DNA of 64,000 nt, from NCBI RefSeq assembly GCF_003217575.1, contig NZ_QJTC01000010.1:1-64000 (forward strand), read 5' to 3'. Shown here piece after piece: positions 26,527 through 39,062 of the stretch (positions within the stretch are counted from its first letter, which is position 1; each line of letters opens with the position of its first letter). A program made the translations under genes and the position numbers. A model generated the notes under the pieces. The model saw nothing but the letters and a program-made list of their open reading frames with translations, was not told where the DNA came from and made no database searches. This DNA comes from Xylophilus ampelinus (lineage in GTDB: Bacteria; Pseudomonadota; Gammaproteobacteria; Burkholderiales; Burkholderiaceae_C).

Positions 26527-28038
26527 TCAGGCGGGTTGGGCGTTGGGCAGTGCGAGGCGCGAGGTGTCCTCGTCGGTGAAGGGCTCTTCCTGGCCGATCC
26601 GCGCCTCGTTGATCCGCGTTATGTCGTCGGGGTTGATGTCGCCGGTGACGTAGATTCCGTCGAAGCACGATGCATCGAAGCCGCTCAGTTCGGGGTTGAG
26701 CGAGCCGATCGCCTTCTTCATGCCCTCGACGTCCTGGTAGATCAGCGCGTCGCAGCCGATCAGCTGACGCACTTCCTCGACGGTGCGGCCCGCCGCGACC
26801 AGCTCGGTGCTGGTGGGCATGTCGATGCCGTAGACGTTCGGGTAGCGCACCGGCGGCGCGGCGCTCGCCAGATAGACTTTGTTGGCGCCGGCGTCGCGCG
26901 CCATCTGCACGATCTCGCGGCTGGTGGTGCCGCGCACGATCGAATCGTCCACCAGCAGCACGTTGCGGCCCTTGAATTCGCTGCCTATCACGTTGAGCTT
27001 CTGGCGCACCGATTTCTTGCGCACGCCCTGGCCCGGCATGATGAAGGTGCGGCCGACATACCGGTTCTTGACGAAGCCTTCGCGGTACGGGATGCCGAGC
27101 AGGTGCGCGAGCTGGGTGGCGCTCGGGCGGCTCGATTCGGGGATCGGGATCACCACGTCGATCTCGCTCGGAGGCACGGTGGACACCACCCGCTTGGCCA
27201 GCGCCTCGCCCAGATTCAGGCGGGCCTGGTAGACCGAGATGTCGTCCAGCACCGAATCGGGCCGCGCCAGGTACACGAACTCGAAGATGCACGGATAGAG
27301 CGCCGACTGGGCCGCGCACTGCTGCGCATGCAGCGTGCCGTCGGTGTCGACGAAGATCGCTTCGCCCGGCTCCACGTTGCGCTCGAACACATAGCCCGAG
27401 CCTTCGAGCGCGACCGATTCGCTGGCCACCATGACGGTGCCGTCGGGGCTGCGGCCGATGCACAGCGGCCGGATGCCGAACGGATCGCGGAACGCCAGCA
27501 GGCCGTGGCCGGCGATCAGCGCGACCACCGCGTAGGAGCCTTTCACCCGCTGGTGCACATGGCGCACCGCGGCGAAAACCTCTTCGGCCTTCAGCGGCAC
27601 GCCGCGGGTCGAGCGCTCTAGTTCGTGGGCGAACACGTTGAGCAGCACTTCGGAGTCGCTGTCGGTATTGGTGTGGCGGTGGTCGGTGAGGAACAGCTCG
27701 CTGCGCAGCTCGGCCGCGTTGGTCAGGTTGCCGTTGTGCACCAGCACGATGCCGAAGGGCGCGTTGACGTAGAAGGGCTGGGCCTCTTCCTCGCTGTAGG
27801 CGTTACCGGCGGTGGGATAGCGGACCTGGCCCAGGCCGATGTTGCCCGGCAGGCCGCGCATGTTGCGGGTGCGGAACACGTCGCGCACCATGCCCTTGGC
27901 CTTGTGCATGAAAAACTTGCGTTCCAGCTGGGTCACGATGCCGGCGGCATCCTGCCCGCGGTGCTGCAGCAGCAGCAGTGCGTCGTAGATGAGCTGATTG
28001 ACGGGCGTCTTGCTGACTACGCCAACGATTCCACACAT
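26527..28038 (-). CDS. purF: amidophosphoribosyltransferase
   Basis: A 503-residue enzyme catalysing the first committed step of purine synthesis (PRPP + glutamine to phosphoribosylamine). The N-terminal nucleophile Cys directly follows Met (MCGIVGVV), with no propeptide, as in the Escherichia coli type. The PRPP loop [18 protein letters not shown] is present. It is the last gene of the folC-SPOR-cvpA-purF block. Confidence 0.97.
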   Translation of the reverse strand: MCGIVGVVSKTPVNQLIYDALLLLQHRGQDAAGIVTQLERKFFMHKAKGMVRDVFRTRNMRGLPGNIGLGQVRYPTAGNAYSEEEAQPFYVNAPFGIVLVHNGNLTNAAELRSELFLTDHRHTNTDSDSEVLLNVFAHELERSTRGVPLKAEEVFAAVRHVHQRVKGSYAVVALIAGHGLLAFRDPFGIRPLCIGRSPDGTVMVASESVALEGSGYVFERNVEPGEAIFVDTDGTLHAQQCAAQSALYPCIFEFVYLARPDSVLDDISVYQARLNLGEALAKRVVSTVPPSEIDVVIPIPESSRPSATQLAHLLGIPYREGFVKNRYVGRTFIMPGQGVRKKSVRQKLNVIGSEFKGRNVLLVDDSIVRGTTSREIVQMARDAGANKVYLASAAPPVRYPNVYGIDMPTSTELVAAGRTVEEVRQLIGCDALIYQDVEGMKKAIGSLNPELSGFDASCFDGIYVTGDINPDDITRINEARIGQEEPFTDEDTSRLALPNAQPA

Positions 28039-28051
28039 GGGAGCACCAACC

Positions 28052-28540
28052 TTATCGAGGGAGAAAACGAACCAACGCGTCCGGCAGCACCGGTGCCAGC
28101 GCTGCCAGCCCCGCGCGCAGCAGCGGCGCGCTCTGCGACGCCTGCCACCAGGGCATGCCCTTGAGACCGGTCGTCTCTATCACCACCGTGGCGGCCAGCA
28201 GCAGGACGCCGGCCCGTACCACACCGAATACCGCGCCCAGACTGCGGTCCACCGGGCCGAGGCCCACGGTGACGATCAGCTTGCGCATCAGCGAGGCCAC
28301 CAGTCCGCATGCAAAAGCCGCGCCGATAAAGACGATCACGAAGCCCGCCGCATACCGGGCCGAATCGCCCGGAACGCCGAAAGGCAATCCGTCGGCCACC
28401 GCCGGCGCCCACCATTGGGCGCAGAAGAACGCCACCACCCAGCCGAGCAGAGACAGCACCTCGAACGCCAGCCCCCGCCAAAGCCCCAGCAGGAGCGACG
28501 CGAACAGGAGCGCCGCGAAAATCCAATCGACCGCAGCCAT
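28052..28540 (-). CDS. cvpA: CvpA family membrane protein
   Basis: A 162-residue inner-membrane protein with about four helices, first known from colicin V production and purine operons. It starts MAAVDWIFAALLFASLLLGLWRGLAFEVL, typical of CvpA. It lies 14 bp upstream of purF, with which it is normally co-transcribed. Confidence 0.9.
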   Translation of the reverse strand: MAAVDWIFAALLFASLLLGLWRGLAFEVLSLLGWVVAFFCAQWWAPAVADGLPFGVPGDSARYAAGFVIVFIGAAFACGLVASLMRKLIVTVGLGPVDRSLGAVFGVVRAGVLLLAATVVIETTGLKGMPWWQASQSAPLLRAGLAALAPVLPDALVRFLPR

Positions 28541-28552
28541 CGCGCGGCGAAC

Positions 28553-29428
28553 TCACAGCGCGAGGATGCTCGCGGGCAGATCGAGCCCGCGGATGCGCGC
28601 CGCCGCTTGGTCGGCCTCGGCCCGGTTCGCGAACGGACCCACGCGCACCCGGTGGCGCTTGCCCTCCTTGGTGTCGACCGACTGCACATAGGTCTTGAGC
28701 CCGCTGCGGGCCAGCTTGGCGCGCGCCTCCTGGGCCTTGGCGGTGTCGCCGAAGGCGCCGACCTGCACGACGAAGCGGGCGGAGCCGGCATCGGACGCAG
28801 CGGCGGCAGGGCTGTTGTCGGCCACGGCAGCGGCCGGCGGCACGGTGCGACCTTCCAGCAGCGCCCGGGCGCGGGCCGCATCGTCGGCACGGGCCACGGC
28901 CGCGGGCGCATGGCGCGCCTCGGGCTTGGTTTCGGGCTTGGCTTCGCGCTTGGGCGGGGCGGCGGCCACACGCGGCGTCTCCACCTTCGGCGGGGGTGGT
29001 TCCTTGCGCGTCTCGACCACCGGGGTATCGGCGGGCTTGGCCGCAGGCTGCGTTCCGGCCGTAGCATTCACCGGTGCCGAAGAGACGATCTCTTCGCCTT
29101 CGTCCAGCCCGGCGGCCGAAGCGGGCGCGGGCTGTTTCTTGGCGGCCTCGGCAGCTGCGCGGTTCTCCGGAAGCACAAGTGCCGGCGTCTTGTTGCGGTC
29201 GGGGATGGAGATCTGGATGTCGACCGGGATCGGCCGGGGCTGCGTGTCGAACAGCATCGGGAAGCCGATCACGCCTAGCGCGACCAGCACCGTGGCGCCG
29301 ATCAGCCGGTGGCGGGCACGCCGGCGAAGCACGGCCGCGCTCTCGGCCTGCGGCATCCGGCGCGACCGCGGCGCCTTGGTGTCGTCCTGCCCTTTGCGGC
29401 CTGGCCAGCGGAACTTGAAAAAAGCCAT
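28553..29428 (-). CDS. SPOR domain protein (DedD-like)
   Basis: A 291-residue bitopic membrane protein. A short cytoplasmic part and one membrane span (about 29-48, LIGATVLVALGVIGFPMLF) are followed by a long Pro/Ala/Lys-rich linker and a C-terminal SPOR domain (FVVQVGAFGDTAKAQEARAKL to RVRVGPFANRAEADQAAARI). SPOR domains bind denuded glycan strands at the division septum. The start at MAFFKFRWPGR is preferred over the longer frame. The position between folC and cvpA matches dedD in Escherichia coli. Confidence 0.9.
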   Translation of the reverse strand: MAFFKFRWPGRKGQDDTKAPRSRRMPQAESAAVLRRRARHRLIGATVLVALGVIGFPMLFDTQPRPIPVDIQISIPDRNKTPALVLPENRAAAEAAKKQPAPASAAGLDEGEEIVSSAPVNATAGTQPAAKPADTPVVETRKEPPPPKVETPRVAAAPPKREAKPETKPEARHAPAAVARADDAARARALLEGRTVPPAAAVADNSPAAAASDAGSARFVVQVGAFGDTAKAQEARAKLARSGLKTYVQSVDTKEGKRHRVRVGPFANRAEADQAAARIRGLDLPASILAL

Positions 29429-29441
29429 GAGGTGCGAAGAA

Positions 29442-30773
29442 CTAGCCGAGGTGCTTGGCGTGCAGGCGCGGTACGCCGTCCTGCAGCACGCCACCCACGG
29501 TATGGAACGAGCCAAAGACCACGATTCTATCAGCCGGGTCCGCGGCGGCCACCGCCGCGTCTAGCGCCGCACGGGGTCCGGGGAAGGCCTGTGCGGGAAC
29601 GTTGCGCCGTCCGCCGGCCACCATCTGCAGGGCGTTCCACTTGCCGCAGAGGTGGGTGGCGGTCTCGGCGCGGGAGATCGGCAGGTCGGTGAAGTACCAG
29701 CGATCCACCAGAGAAGAAATGCGGGCCAGCATCGGCCCCAGGTCTTTGTCGGCCATGGCACCGAAGACGGCGTGCGTCGTCGGAAAGAAGCCCATCTCGT
29801 CGAGGTTCTCGGCCAGGGCCGCGACCGAGTGCGGGTTGTGGGCCACGTCCAGCACCAGGGTGGGTTGGCCCGGCACGATCTGGAAGCGGCCGGGCAGCTC
29901 GACCAGCGCCAGGCCGGTGCGCACCGCCTGGGCGGTGACCGGCAGCCGGTCCCGTAGCGCCTCGAAGGCGGCCAGCACACCGGCGGCATTGACCAGCTGG
30001 TTGGCGCCGCGAAGGGCCGGGTAGGCCAGCCCGCTGTAGCGCCGACCGCGGCCCGCCCAGCCCCACTGCTGCTTGTCGCCGGAAATATTGAAATCCGTCC
30101 CGGTGCGCCAGACGTCGGCACCGATCGCCTCGGCATGGCGCAGCACGCTGGCGGGCGGCGCCGGGTCGCTGATGACCGCCGGCCGGCCGGGCCGCAGGAT
30201 GCCGGCCTTCTCGAAGCCGATCAGCTCCCGGGTGTTGCCCAGGAAGCCGGCGTGGTCGATGTCGATGCTGGTGATGATGGCGCAGTCGGCATCGACGATA
30301 TTGGTGGCGTCCAGCCGGCCGCCCAGGCCCACCTCCAGCACCACCACATCGAGGCCCGCCTGCGACAGCAGCCGCAGGATGACCAGGGTGGTGAACTCGA
30401 AATAGGTGAGCGACACCTCTGCCTGCAATCCGCCCTGAGCTCCGCCCCCCTGAGTGCGGGACCGCTCCACCGCCGCGAAATGCGGCAGCAGCGCGTCGGC
30501 CGACACGATCTCGCCGCGCACCCGGCAGCGCTCCTCGAAATGCACCAGGTGGGGCGAGGTGTAGAGGCCCGTCTTCCAGCCGGCCTGCAGCGCGATCGCC
30601 TCGAACATAGCGCAGGTCGAGCCCTTGCCGTTGGTGCCCGCGACGGTGACGACAGGGCAGTCGAAGCGCAGATCCAGGCGACGGGCCACTTCGCGCACGC
30701 GGTCGAGCCCCATTTCGATCCCGATGGGGTGCAGGCGCTCGCAGTGGACGAGCCAGTCGGACAGTGTGTGCAT
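29442..30773 (-). CDS. folC: bifunctional folylpolyglutamate/dihydrofolate synthase
   Basis: A 443-residue Mur-ligase-like enzyme that forms dihydrofolate and adds glutamates to folates. The P-loop is VAGTNGKGSTCAMFE (about 45-60), the omega-loop region SPHLVHFEER follows, and the C-terminal domain motif LDVAHNPHS is present. I start at MHTLSDWL (30773). It heads the four-gene block ending in purF. Confidence 0.95.
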   Translation of the reverse strand: MHTLSDWLVHCERLHPIGIEMGLDRVREVARRLDLRFDCPVVTVAGTNGKGSTCAMFEAIALQAGWKTGLYTSPHLVHFEERCRVRGEIVSADALLPHFAAVERSRTQGGGAQGGLQAEVSLTYFEFTTLVILRLLSQAGLDVVVLEVGLGGRLDATNIVDADCAIITSIDIDHAGFLGNTRELIGFEKAGILRPGRPAVISDPAPPASVLRHAEAIGADVWRTGTDFNISGDKQQWGWAGRGRRYSGLAYPALRGANQLVNAAGVLAAFEALRDRLPVTAQAVRTGLALVELPGRFQIVPGQPTLVLDVAHNPHSVAALAENLDEMGFFPTTHAVFGAMADKDLGPMLARISSLVDRWYFTDLPISRAETATHLCGKWNALQMVAGGRRNVPAQAFPGPRAALDAAVAAADPADRIVVFGSFHTVGGVLQDGVPRLHAKHLG

Positions 30774-30846
30774 GGGAGCGGGATTGTCGCCCACCGGGAA
30801 CCGGGTCTACGCGCAGGCACCACCCGACCTGGCGACAATCGGGGGC

Positions 30847-31197
30847 ATGACCCTGCTCTACGGCATCCCGAACTGCGACACGGTGAAAAAGGCGCGCGCC
30901 TGGCTGGCCGACCACGGCGTCGCCTACCGCTTCCACGATTTCAAGAAGGACGGCGTGCCCGAGGCGGCACTCGACCGCTGGCGCGTCGCCGTGGGCGACG
31001 AACTGCTGCTGAACCGCCGCGGCGCCACGTGGCGCGGCCTGGACCCGGCCGTCCAGGCCGCCGCCGGCACCGAGGTCGGTGCGCGCAGCCTGATGCTGTC
31101 GCATGCCAGCGTCATCAAGCGCCCGGTGGTCGAATGGCCCGACGGCGGCGTCACCGCGGGTTTCGACGCGCAGGACTGGCAGGCACGGATCGGCTGA
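30847..31197 (+). CDS. ArsC/Spx-family reductase-like protein (YffB type)
   Basis: A 116-residue thioredoxin-fold protein. It starts MTLLYGIPNCDTVKKARAWL, with the single Cys in the C-x-x-x-K arrangement of the YffB branch. The conserved LMLSHASVIKRPVVEW follows near residue 80. Arsenate reduction is not implied; the YffB branch is thought to act with glutathione and its physiological role is unclear. It is divergent from folC. Confidence 0.85.
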   Translation: MTLLYGIPNCDTVKKARAWLADHGVAYRFHDFKKDGVPEAALDRWRVAVGDELLLNRRGATWRGLDPAVQAAAGTEVGARSLMLSHASVIKRPVVEWPDGGVTAGFDAQDWQARIG

Positions 31198-31345
31198 TCT
31201 ACGGGGGCTTTACCTGCGCGCCGTCAACCGGGGGCCGGCGACGAACATTTACAGAGCGTCACCGGTCCAGCGGCACGGAACCGGCCCGGGTCTCTAAACT
31301 CCAATCTCCGAAGGAGCGCAGGCGCGCTTCGATGAAGGATTCCTC

Positions 31346-32083
31346 ATGAAAACGGTATCGGCTTTCACCATGCTGGCCCTGGCCGCCGGTGGCGTCGCCG
31401 CGCAAAACGGTGGCTCCGGCGAGATGGGGCGCGTGCTTTCGGTCACGCCGGTGGTCCAGCAGGTGGCGGTGCCGCAACAGTACTGCGGCACCCAACAAGT
31501 CGTGACCCAGGCGCCCCGCACCGGCGCGGGCGCGGTGATGGGAGCGGTGGCCGGCGGGGTGCTCGGCAACGCGATCGGCCATGGCGGCGGACGGGCGGCG
31601 GCCACGGCGCTGGGCCTGGTGGGCGGTGCGGTGCTGGGCAACAACATCGAAGGCCCCGGTGCCACCCAGGTGCAGAACGTGCAGAACTGCTCGACCCAGA
31701 CCTCGTACGAGAACCGCACCGTCGGCTACGACGTCGCCTACGAATATGCCGGCCGCCGCTACAACACCCGCATGGCCAGCGATCCGGGCCAGTGGGTGCC
31801 GGTGCAGGTGGGGGCCGTCCAGGGCAACGGCTACGACGGCAACGGCGGAGCGAGCTACGGCACCCAGCAACCCGCCTACCAGAATCCCGCCCCGGCCTAT
31901 ACCGAGCCCGGCGTCGTGGTGCCCTCGTACTACAGCACGCCCACGACGGTCATCGCCTCGCCTCCGGTGGTGTACGCCCCCAGCTACTACGCGGCACCGA
32001 CCTATGCACCCGCCTACGTGGCGCCGATCGGCATGTCGCTCAATCTGGGCTACAGCCGCGGTTATGGACGGGGCTGGCGCTGA
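31346..32083 (+). CDS. glycine-zipper 2TM domain exported protein
   Basis: A 245-residue protein with a short signal peptide (cleavage near VAAQ). The middle has two glycine-zipper helices (GAGAVMGAVAGGVLGNAIGHG and ATALGLVGGAVLGNNI), as in SlyB/Rickettsia 17-kDa-type envelope proteins. A domain with VGYDVAYEYAGRRYNTRM follows, then a Tyr/Pro-rich tail. It is probably periplasmic or outer-membrane associated. The signal has no lipobox Cys. Confidence 0.8.
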   Translation: MKTVSAFTMLALAAGGVAAQNGGSGEMGRVLSVTPVVQQVAVPQQYCGTQQVVTQAPRTGAGAVMGAVAGGVLGNAIGHGGGRAAATALGLVGGAVLGNNIEGPGATQVQNVQNCSTQTSYENRTVGYDVAYEYAGRRYNTRMASDPGQWVPVQVGAVQGNGYDGNGGASYGTQQPAYQNPAPAYTEPGVVVPSYYSTPTTVIASPPVVYAPSYYAAPTYAPAYVAPIGMSLNLGYSRGYGRGWR

Positions 32084-32110
32084 GCGCCGGCCGTCGCCCC
32101 GTGAACCAAA

Positions 32111-32132
32111 AGGGAGCCCAGGGCTCTTTTTT
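32111..32132 (+). terminator. rho-independent terminator after the glycine-zipper gene
   Basis: GAGCC-CAG-GGCTC stem, extended by A's on the left and six T's on the right. Confidence 0.7.
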
Positions 32133-32174
32133 ATGCCGATCGTTGCCATAGCCGGCGCCGATCACCGACTTCCA

Positions 32175-32191
32175 GCTATCGAATCGATAGC
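32175..32191 (-). repeat. 17-nt palindromic repeat, copy 3
   Basis: GCTATCGAATCGATAGC. On the minus strand it is followed by TGGAAGTCG, as in the other copies. It lies just beyond the stop of the anti-sigma gene. Confidence 0.7.
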
Positions 32192-32196
32192 AACAC

Positions 32197-33038
32197 TTAG
32201 AGCGTAGTCTTCAGCAAGGGTCCCTTGAACAGGATCGGCCCGGTCGGTCCGCTGCCGGCCGGCACGCCGCCCTTGGGCTCCAAACTGATCGCGAGCGCCG
32301 GCACGTCGGCCACTTGGCCGGCGGCGGCGCTGACCTGCATCATCCGATCGGGGCCCATCACGCCGAGTGACTGCGGCCCGCCCGAGGGAGGCAGCGCCCA
32401 CAGTTGCAGCGACTTGTCGGAAGCCTCATGGTAGCCGCCGACACGCTTCATCGTCAGCTGACGCTTGACCGGGTCGAAGGTGACCAGGACCGAAGCGGCC
32501 GACGCTTCGTCCTGAAGCACCGCCACGTATTCCAGGTGGGAAGAGTTCTGCAGTTGCACCGAGGTCTGCTGCAGCTGGGTGGACGTCTGCTGCAGTTGCG
32601 CGGTGAGCGTCGCTTCCTGGGTGCGGGCCTGCGCCAGCGCGGTGCTCTGCTGCTCCACCTGCCCGTCGAGCCGCACCGCGACCAGCACCGCCGCCGCCGC
32701 GGCAAGACCGCCGGCCATCGCGGCACCACGCCACAGGCTCAGCGCCCGGCGCAGCTGCTCGACCAATGCGGACGAGATCGAACTGGTGGCCGCGACGGCC
32801 TGCTGTCGAACCGCGTTCAGCTGGATCTCGATCCGTTTCCAGACGTTGGCGCTCGGACGGTCGGGCGGCAGCAGCTCGGTCATCGAGCCGAAGCATTCCT
32901 GCCATACCAGGGCACGAGCCCGGATGTGGGCGTTCTCGCGGGCCATCGTCTCGAAACGGCGGCGCGCGCCGCCGCGCAGGGTACCCAGCGCGTGGCTGGC
33001 GGCCAATTGGTCGAGAAGATCGGGGTTGTTGCGAAGGT

Positions 33039-33042
<4 letters not shown>
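32197..33042 (-). CDS. anti-sigma factor, RskA type
   Basis: A 281-residue bitopic protein. The N-terminal cytoplasmic zinc-less anti-sigma domain (about 1-90) starts MNLRNNPDLLDQLAASHALGTL. One membrane span (about 105-125, GAAMAGGLAAAAAVLVAV) is followed by a short coiled coil with LQQTS repeats and the periplasmic RskA C-terminal domain (YVAVLQDE to SLEPKGGVP). The start overlaps the sigma factor stop as ATGA, so the pair is translationally coupled. It would hold the sigma factor at the membrane until a signal arrives. Confidence 0.88.
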
Positions 33043-35571
<2,529 letters not shown>

Positions 35572-35983
35572 TGCACATGTAACAGTATGTGGGGCTTATC
35601 CGTCTCAACTCTCGCATCACGGCACCTGGCCCGAAAAGTAGATAGCGTGTCTCATCTATGCAATCGTCCGTGATTCGGGGGATATGGCTCAGCAAACCGT
35701 GACTTCAATCCAATACAAAGCGTTGCACTTACGACGTGGAAACGCCTTGCAAAGGCAAGCCATATCAGGAACCATATACCCAGAATCTAGCGATTCGATT
35801 CCACATGACTCCATATAGCCGACTGTCCAGATTCCGGGGTCACATTTCATCTTGTTAAATTAACGAACCCCGCGATCGCCGTTCGTTTTTTTGTCCGATG
35901 TTTTCGCTATGACCGAGCAATGTGGAATATTCAGGACCATAGTTCCATCAACCCGCAACATTTTTTACAGTGAAGGCTCTCTC
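35572..35983. other. 412-bp AT-richer gap with no recognised gene
   Basis: Base composition falls clearly below that of the flanking chromosome. There is no frame with a ribosome-binding site or a recognisable product, and the only feature I see is the terminator-like hairpin at 35864-35892. It looks like the upstream part of a short acquired segment. Confidence 0.4.
35864..35892 (+). terminator. possible terminator
   Basis: CGAAC pairs with GTTCG around an inner GCGATCGC palindrome, followed by seven T's. It lies about 290 bp after argG. Confidence 0.4.
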
Positions 35984-36397
35984 ATGGCTCGACGTAAATC
36001 GTATCCACCTTGCTTCAACAGCCGAACAATTACTATCAACATTGCGGCCAGCCTTTTCTTGGCTAGCCATGTCATGGCGGCGCAGGCCGATATGCCAGAT
36101 GCCACTAAATCTAATACATACACCGGGCCCCATGCCTTGGTGAACGAATCGGGCCATTGTGCGAAAATCGAATTTAAACTGGTTTCCGGGGAAAGCAAAA
36201 TCCTTTTCTTGAGCGACGATAGCGTGGACACGACTGATGAGATGACCCATTATGTCGATGTGCCCGTTACTTTTTATACCGGTGCGAATACTCAAAAAAA
36301 TGGAGACGATGTTCAGTGCGAAGGAGACGTTTTAAAGCCCACAAACATAAAAGTACGCCATAAATTTGTTGTGCTTACGTCGGATGATGTTTCTTAG
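35984..36397 (+). CDS. hypothetical exported protein, low GC
   Basis: A 137-residue protein with a signal peptide (NIAASLFLASHVMAAQA, cleavage probably after residue 34). The mature part of about 100 residues is beta-rich (CAKIEFKLVSGESKILFLSDDSVD, THYVDVPVTFYTG) with two Cys that could form a disulfide. I know no family. The AT-rich codons contrast with argG and murB on each side, so transfer is likely. I start at MARRKSYPP. Confidence 0.55.
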   Translation: MARRKSYPPCFNSRTITINIAASLFLASHVMAAQADMPDATKSNTYTGPHALVNESGHCAKIEFKLVSGESKILFLSDDSVDTTDEMTHYVDVPVTFYTGANTQKNGDDVQCEGDVLKPTNIKVRHKFVVLTSDDVS

Positions 36398-36440
36398 TAC
36401 GTAGTTGGCTATGCTAGGCGATCCGCACCGCGACGTGTTC

Positions 36441-36467
36441 GCTCAAGGCTTCACGCGCGCCTTGAGC
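36441..36467. terminator. hairpin after the exported protein gene
   Basis: GCTCAAGGC-N9-GCCTTGAGC, a perfect 9-bp stem without a T run. It could end the rightward gene or protect the leftward murB 3' end. Confidence 0.4.
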
Positions 36468-36612
36468 ACAAGGCTCGCCTACATAGCCTTGTCGTAAAAA
36501 ATACCGATGCCTGCGCGCAATATGTGATGCGCGAACTTAGCCGTTACACATTCAATAGCAAAATGTCCATGCGCCGCCGAAGTTAGGCACTTTGCGCAGA
36601 AGTTTTCTGCGC

Positions 36613-37680
36613 TCAGACCACCACCGGTTCCGGCTCCAGCAAAATGCCGAAGCGCTCGTACACGCTGGTCTGGATCGCCTTCGCCAGCGTCATCACCTCG
36701 CCGCCGGTCGCACAGGTCGCCGGATCGGCCACCCCCGGGTTGACCAGCACCAGGGCCTGCTTCTCGTACACCGCGGCATGGCCGACCGACTTGCCCTTCC
36801 AGCCGCAGGCGTCGATCAGCCAGCCGGCGGCGAGCTTGATCGAGCCGTCGGGCATAGGGTAGTGCACGATCTTCGGCTCGCGGGCGATGATGTCGGCGCA
36901 CTGCTCGGGCGAGACGGTGGGGTTCTTGAAGAAGCTGCCGGCGTTGCCGACCACCTTCGGGTCGGGCAGCTTGGCGCGGCGGATCTCGCAGATCCAGTCG
37001 AAGATCTGCTGCGGGGTCGGATCGTCCACGCCGGCCTCCGCGCGGCGGCGCTCCAGCTCCAGGTAGCCCAGCTCGGGCTTCCAGGGGCGCGGCAGCAGAA
37101 AGCGCACCCGCAGGATCAGCGCCCGGCCGGACAAACCCAGGCCGCGCGGCCCGGCGGCGGCGTGCTTGAAGATCGAATCGCGGTAGCCGAAGCCGCACTG
37201 CCCCGCATACAGGGTGAACAGGCGGGCGGTCCGCAGGTCGATCGCGTCCAGCGAATGGAAGCGGTCCTGCAGCTCCACCCCGTAGGCGCCGATGTTCTGC
37301 ACCGGCGACGCGCCCACGGTGCCGGGGATCAGCGCCAGGTTCTCAAGGCCCGGAATGCCCTGCGACAAGGTCCAGGCGACGATGTCGTGCCAGCCCTCGC
37401 CGGCGCCGGCCTCGACCACACAGTGGCGCTCGGCCGTCTCGACCACCCGGCGGCCCCGCACCTCCACCTTAAGCACCAGCGGCCGCACGTCGCCGGTCAG
37501 CACGATGTTGCTGCCGCCCCCCAGGACGAACTTGGGGGTGGCGGCAAGCTCGGGGTCGGCCAGCACGGCGTGGACGTCGTCTTCGCCGGCGATCCGCACC
37601 AGCCGGTGGGCGCGGGCGACGATGCCGAAGGTGTTGTAGGGCCGCAGTGCGACGTTGTTCTCGACTAACATCCGCTGCAT
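36613..37680 (-). CDS. murB: UDP-N-acetylmuramate dehydrogenase
   Basis: A 355-residue FAD enzyme reducing UDP-GlcNAc-enolpyruvate in peptidoglycan synthesis. FAD-binding segments are [11 protein letters not shown] and [20 protein letters not shown]. The catalytic Ser lies in [11 protein letters not shown] and the conserved Arg in [13 protein letters not shown] eight bases before the ATG at 37680 supports the MQRMLVENN start. It is divergent from the protease gene with only 22 bp between starts. Confidence 0.95.
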   Translation of the reverse strand: MQRMLVENNVALRPYNTFGIVARAHRLVRIAGEDDVHAVLADPELAATPKFVLGGGSNIVLTGDVRPLVLKVEVRGRRVVETAERHCVVEAGAGEGWHDIVAWTLSQGIPGLENLALIPGTVGASPVQNIGAYGVELQDRFHSLDAIDLRTARLFTLYAGQCGFGYRDSIFKHAAAGPRGLGLSGRALILRVRFLLPRPWKPELGYLELERRRAEAGVDDPTPQQIFDWICEIRRAKLPDPKVVGNAGSFFKNPTVSPEQCADIIAREPKIVHYPMPDGSIKLAAGWLIDACGWKGKSVGHAAVYEKQALVLVNPGVADPATCATGGEVMTLAKAIQTSVYERFGILLEPEPVVV

Positions 37681-37702
37681 TTTCTCACTCCGGGTTTTCC
37701 GC

Positions 37703-38392
37703 ATGCCTCTCGCACCGCACGGCTCCGCCGCCCATCGCCTGCGCCGCCTGTTGCACAGCGCGCTGCTGGCAGCGGCCCTGGTCGCTGCCAGCGCCGCGGC
37801 GCAGGCGGCGCCGGCGGTGGCGCTGGCCGGCGTGCTGGGCGCGAAAGCGCTGCTGGTGATCGACGGCGAGACCCGCGCCCTGGCCCCAGGCGAATCGGCG
37901 CGCGGTGTGCGGCTGGTGTCGGTGACCAGGAACGACGCGGTGGTAGAGGTGGGCGGCGCCCGGGCCACGCTGGTGCTGGGCGGCACGCCGGCCCTGGTAG
38001 GCGCCGCGACGCCGGCGGGCGGCGGCCGCCGGATCGTGATGGTAAGCGACAGCCGCGGCCACTTCATGCCGCAGGGCAGCATCAACGGCCAGGTGACCCA
38101 GTTCATGGTGGATACCGGCGCCAGCGGCATCGGCCTGTCGCAGGAAGAGGCCGAGCGCATAGGCCTGCGCTTCAAGGAAGGCGAGCCGGTGCAGATGCGC
38201 ACCGCCAACGGCAATGTGCAAGGCTGGCGCACCCGGCTGGCGCAGGTGCGGGTGGGCGACGTGGAGATCTACGACGTCGAGGCCTTCGTCACCCCGCAGC
38301 CGATGCCCTACGTGCTGCTGGGCAACAGCTATCTCAACCGGTTCCAGATGACCCGCACCAAAGACCAGATGGTGCTCGACAAGCGCTACTGA
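37703..38392 (+). CDS. retropepsin-like aspartic protease (clan AA)
   Basis: A 229-residue protein with a long signal sequence (hydrophobic around residues 15-37). An SH3-like N-terminal part precedes the single protease domain. The active-site triad is in [11 protein letters not shown], with the flap region [13 protein letters not shown] and the closing [11 protein letters not shown]. It belongs to the clan AA proteases seen in proteobacteria, which act as dimers. It is probably periplasmic; the substrate is unknown. Confidence 0.85.
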   Translation: MPLAPHGSAAHRLRRLLHSALLAAALVAASAAAQAAPAVALAGVLGAKALLVIDGETRALAPGESARGVRLVSVTRNDAVVEVGGARATLVLGGTPALVGAATPAGGGRRIVMVSDSRGHFMPQGSINGQVTQFMVDTGASGIGLSQEEAERIGLRFKEGEPVQMRTANGNVQGWRTRLAQVRVGDVEIYDVEAFVTPQPMPYVLLGNSYLNRFQMTRTKDQMVLDKRY

Positions 38393-38487
38393 CCGGTGGC
38401 GGCGACAGCGTGTCTGCCGACGCGGAAGGGCCGGGCTTTGGCATAACATGGTGCGTTGTTCTTTCCGTACATGCCTGGAGTTCTGAC

Positions 38488-38973
38488 ATGCCGTCATTCG
38501 ATACCGTCTGCGAAGCCGATCTGCCGGAGGTCCGCAACTCGGTCGACAACACCACCAAGGAAATCGTCACCCGCTTCGATTTCAAGGGCACCTCGGCCGC
38601 GATCGAGCTGAAGGACAAGGAGATCACCATGTTCGGCGATGCCGACTTCCAGCTCACCCAGGTCGAGGACATACTGCGCAACAAGCTCACCAAGCGCAAC
38701 GTCGACGTACGCTTCCTCGACATCGGCAAGGTCGAGAAGATCGGTGGCGACAAGGTCAAGCAGGTGATCAAGGTGCGCAACGGCATCGGGGCCGAGCTGG
38801 CCAAGAAGATCCAGCGCACGATCAAGGACAGCAAGATGAAGGTGCAGGCCGCGATCCAGGGCGATGCGGTGCGTGTCACCGGCGCCAAGCGCGACGACCT
38901 GCAGGCCGCCATGGCCCTGCTGAAGAAGGAAGTGACCGACGTGCCTATCAGCTTCAACAACTTCCGCGACTAG
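38488..38973 (+). CDS. yajQ: YajQ family nucleotide-binding protein
   Basis: A 161-residue cytoplasmic protein starting [21 protein letters not shown], typical of YajQ. Two ferredoxin-like halves are visible ([43 protein letters not shown]). Members in Xanthomonas and Pseudomonas bind cyclic di-GMP. Confidence 0.95.
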   Translation: MPSFDTVCEADLPEVRNSVDNTTKEIVTRFDFKGTSAAIELKDKEITMFGDADFQLTQVEDILRNKLTKRNVDVRFLDIGKVEKIGGDKVKQVIKVRNGIGAELAKKIQRTIKDSKMKVQAAIQGDAVRVTGAKRDDLQAAMALLKKEVTDVPISFNNFRD

Positions 38974-39062
38974 TTTTCCGCTCGCGCCTCTCTGCCGCAG
39001 GCCCGCGCCGCTCCCGTCCACCCGCTTCCCCGCGCACCGTTGTCTTCCGTTTCCTGCAGACC

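Noticed and set aside
30847-31197. Arsenate reductase assignment
   Set aside because: The protein belongs to the YffB branch of the ArsC fold; there are no arsenic resistance genes nearby and the active-site pattern is not that of a proven arsenate reductase.
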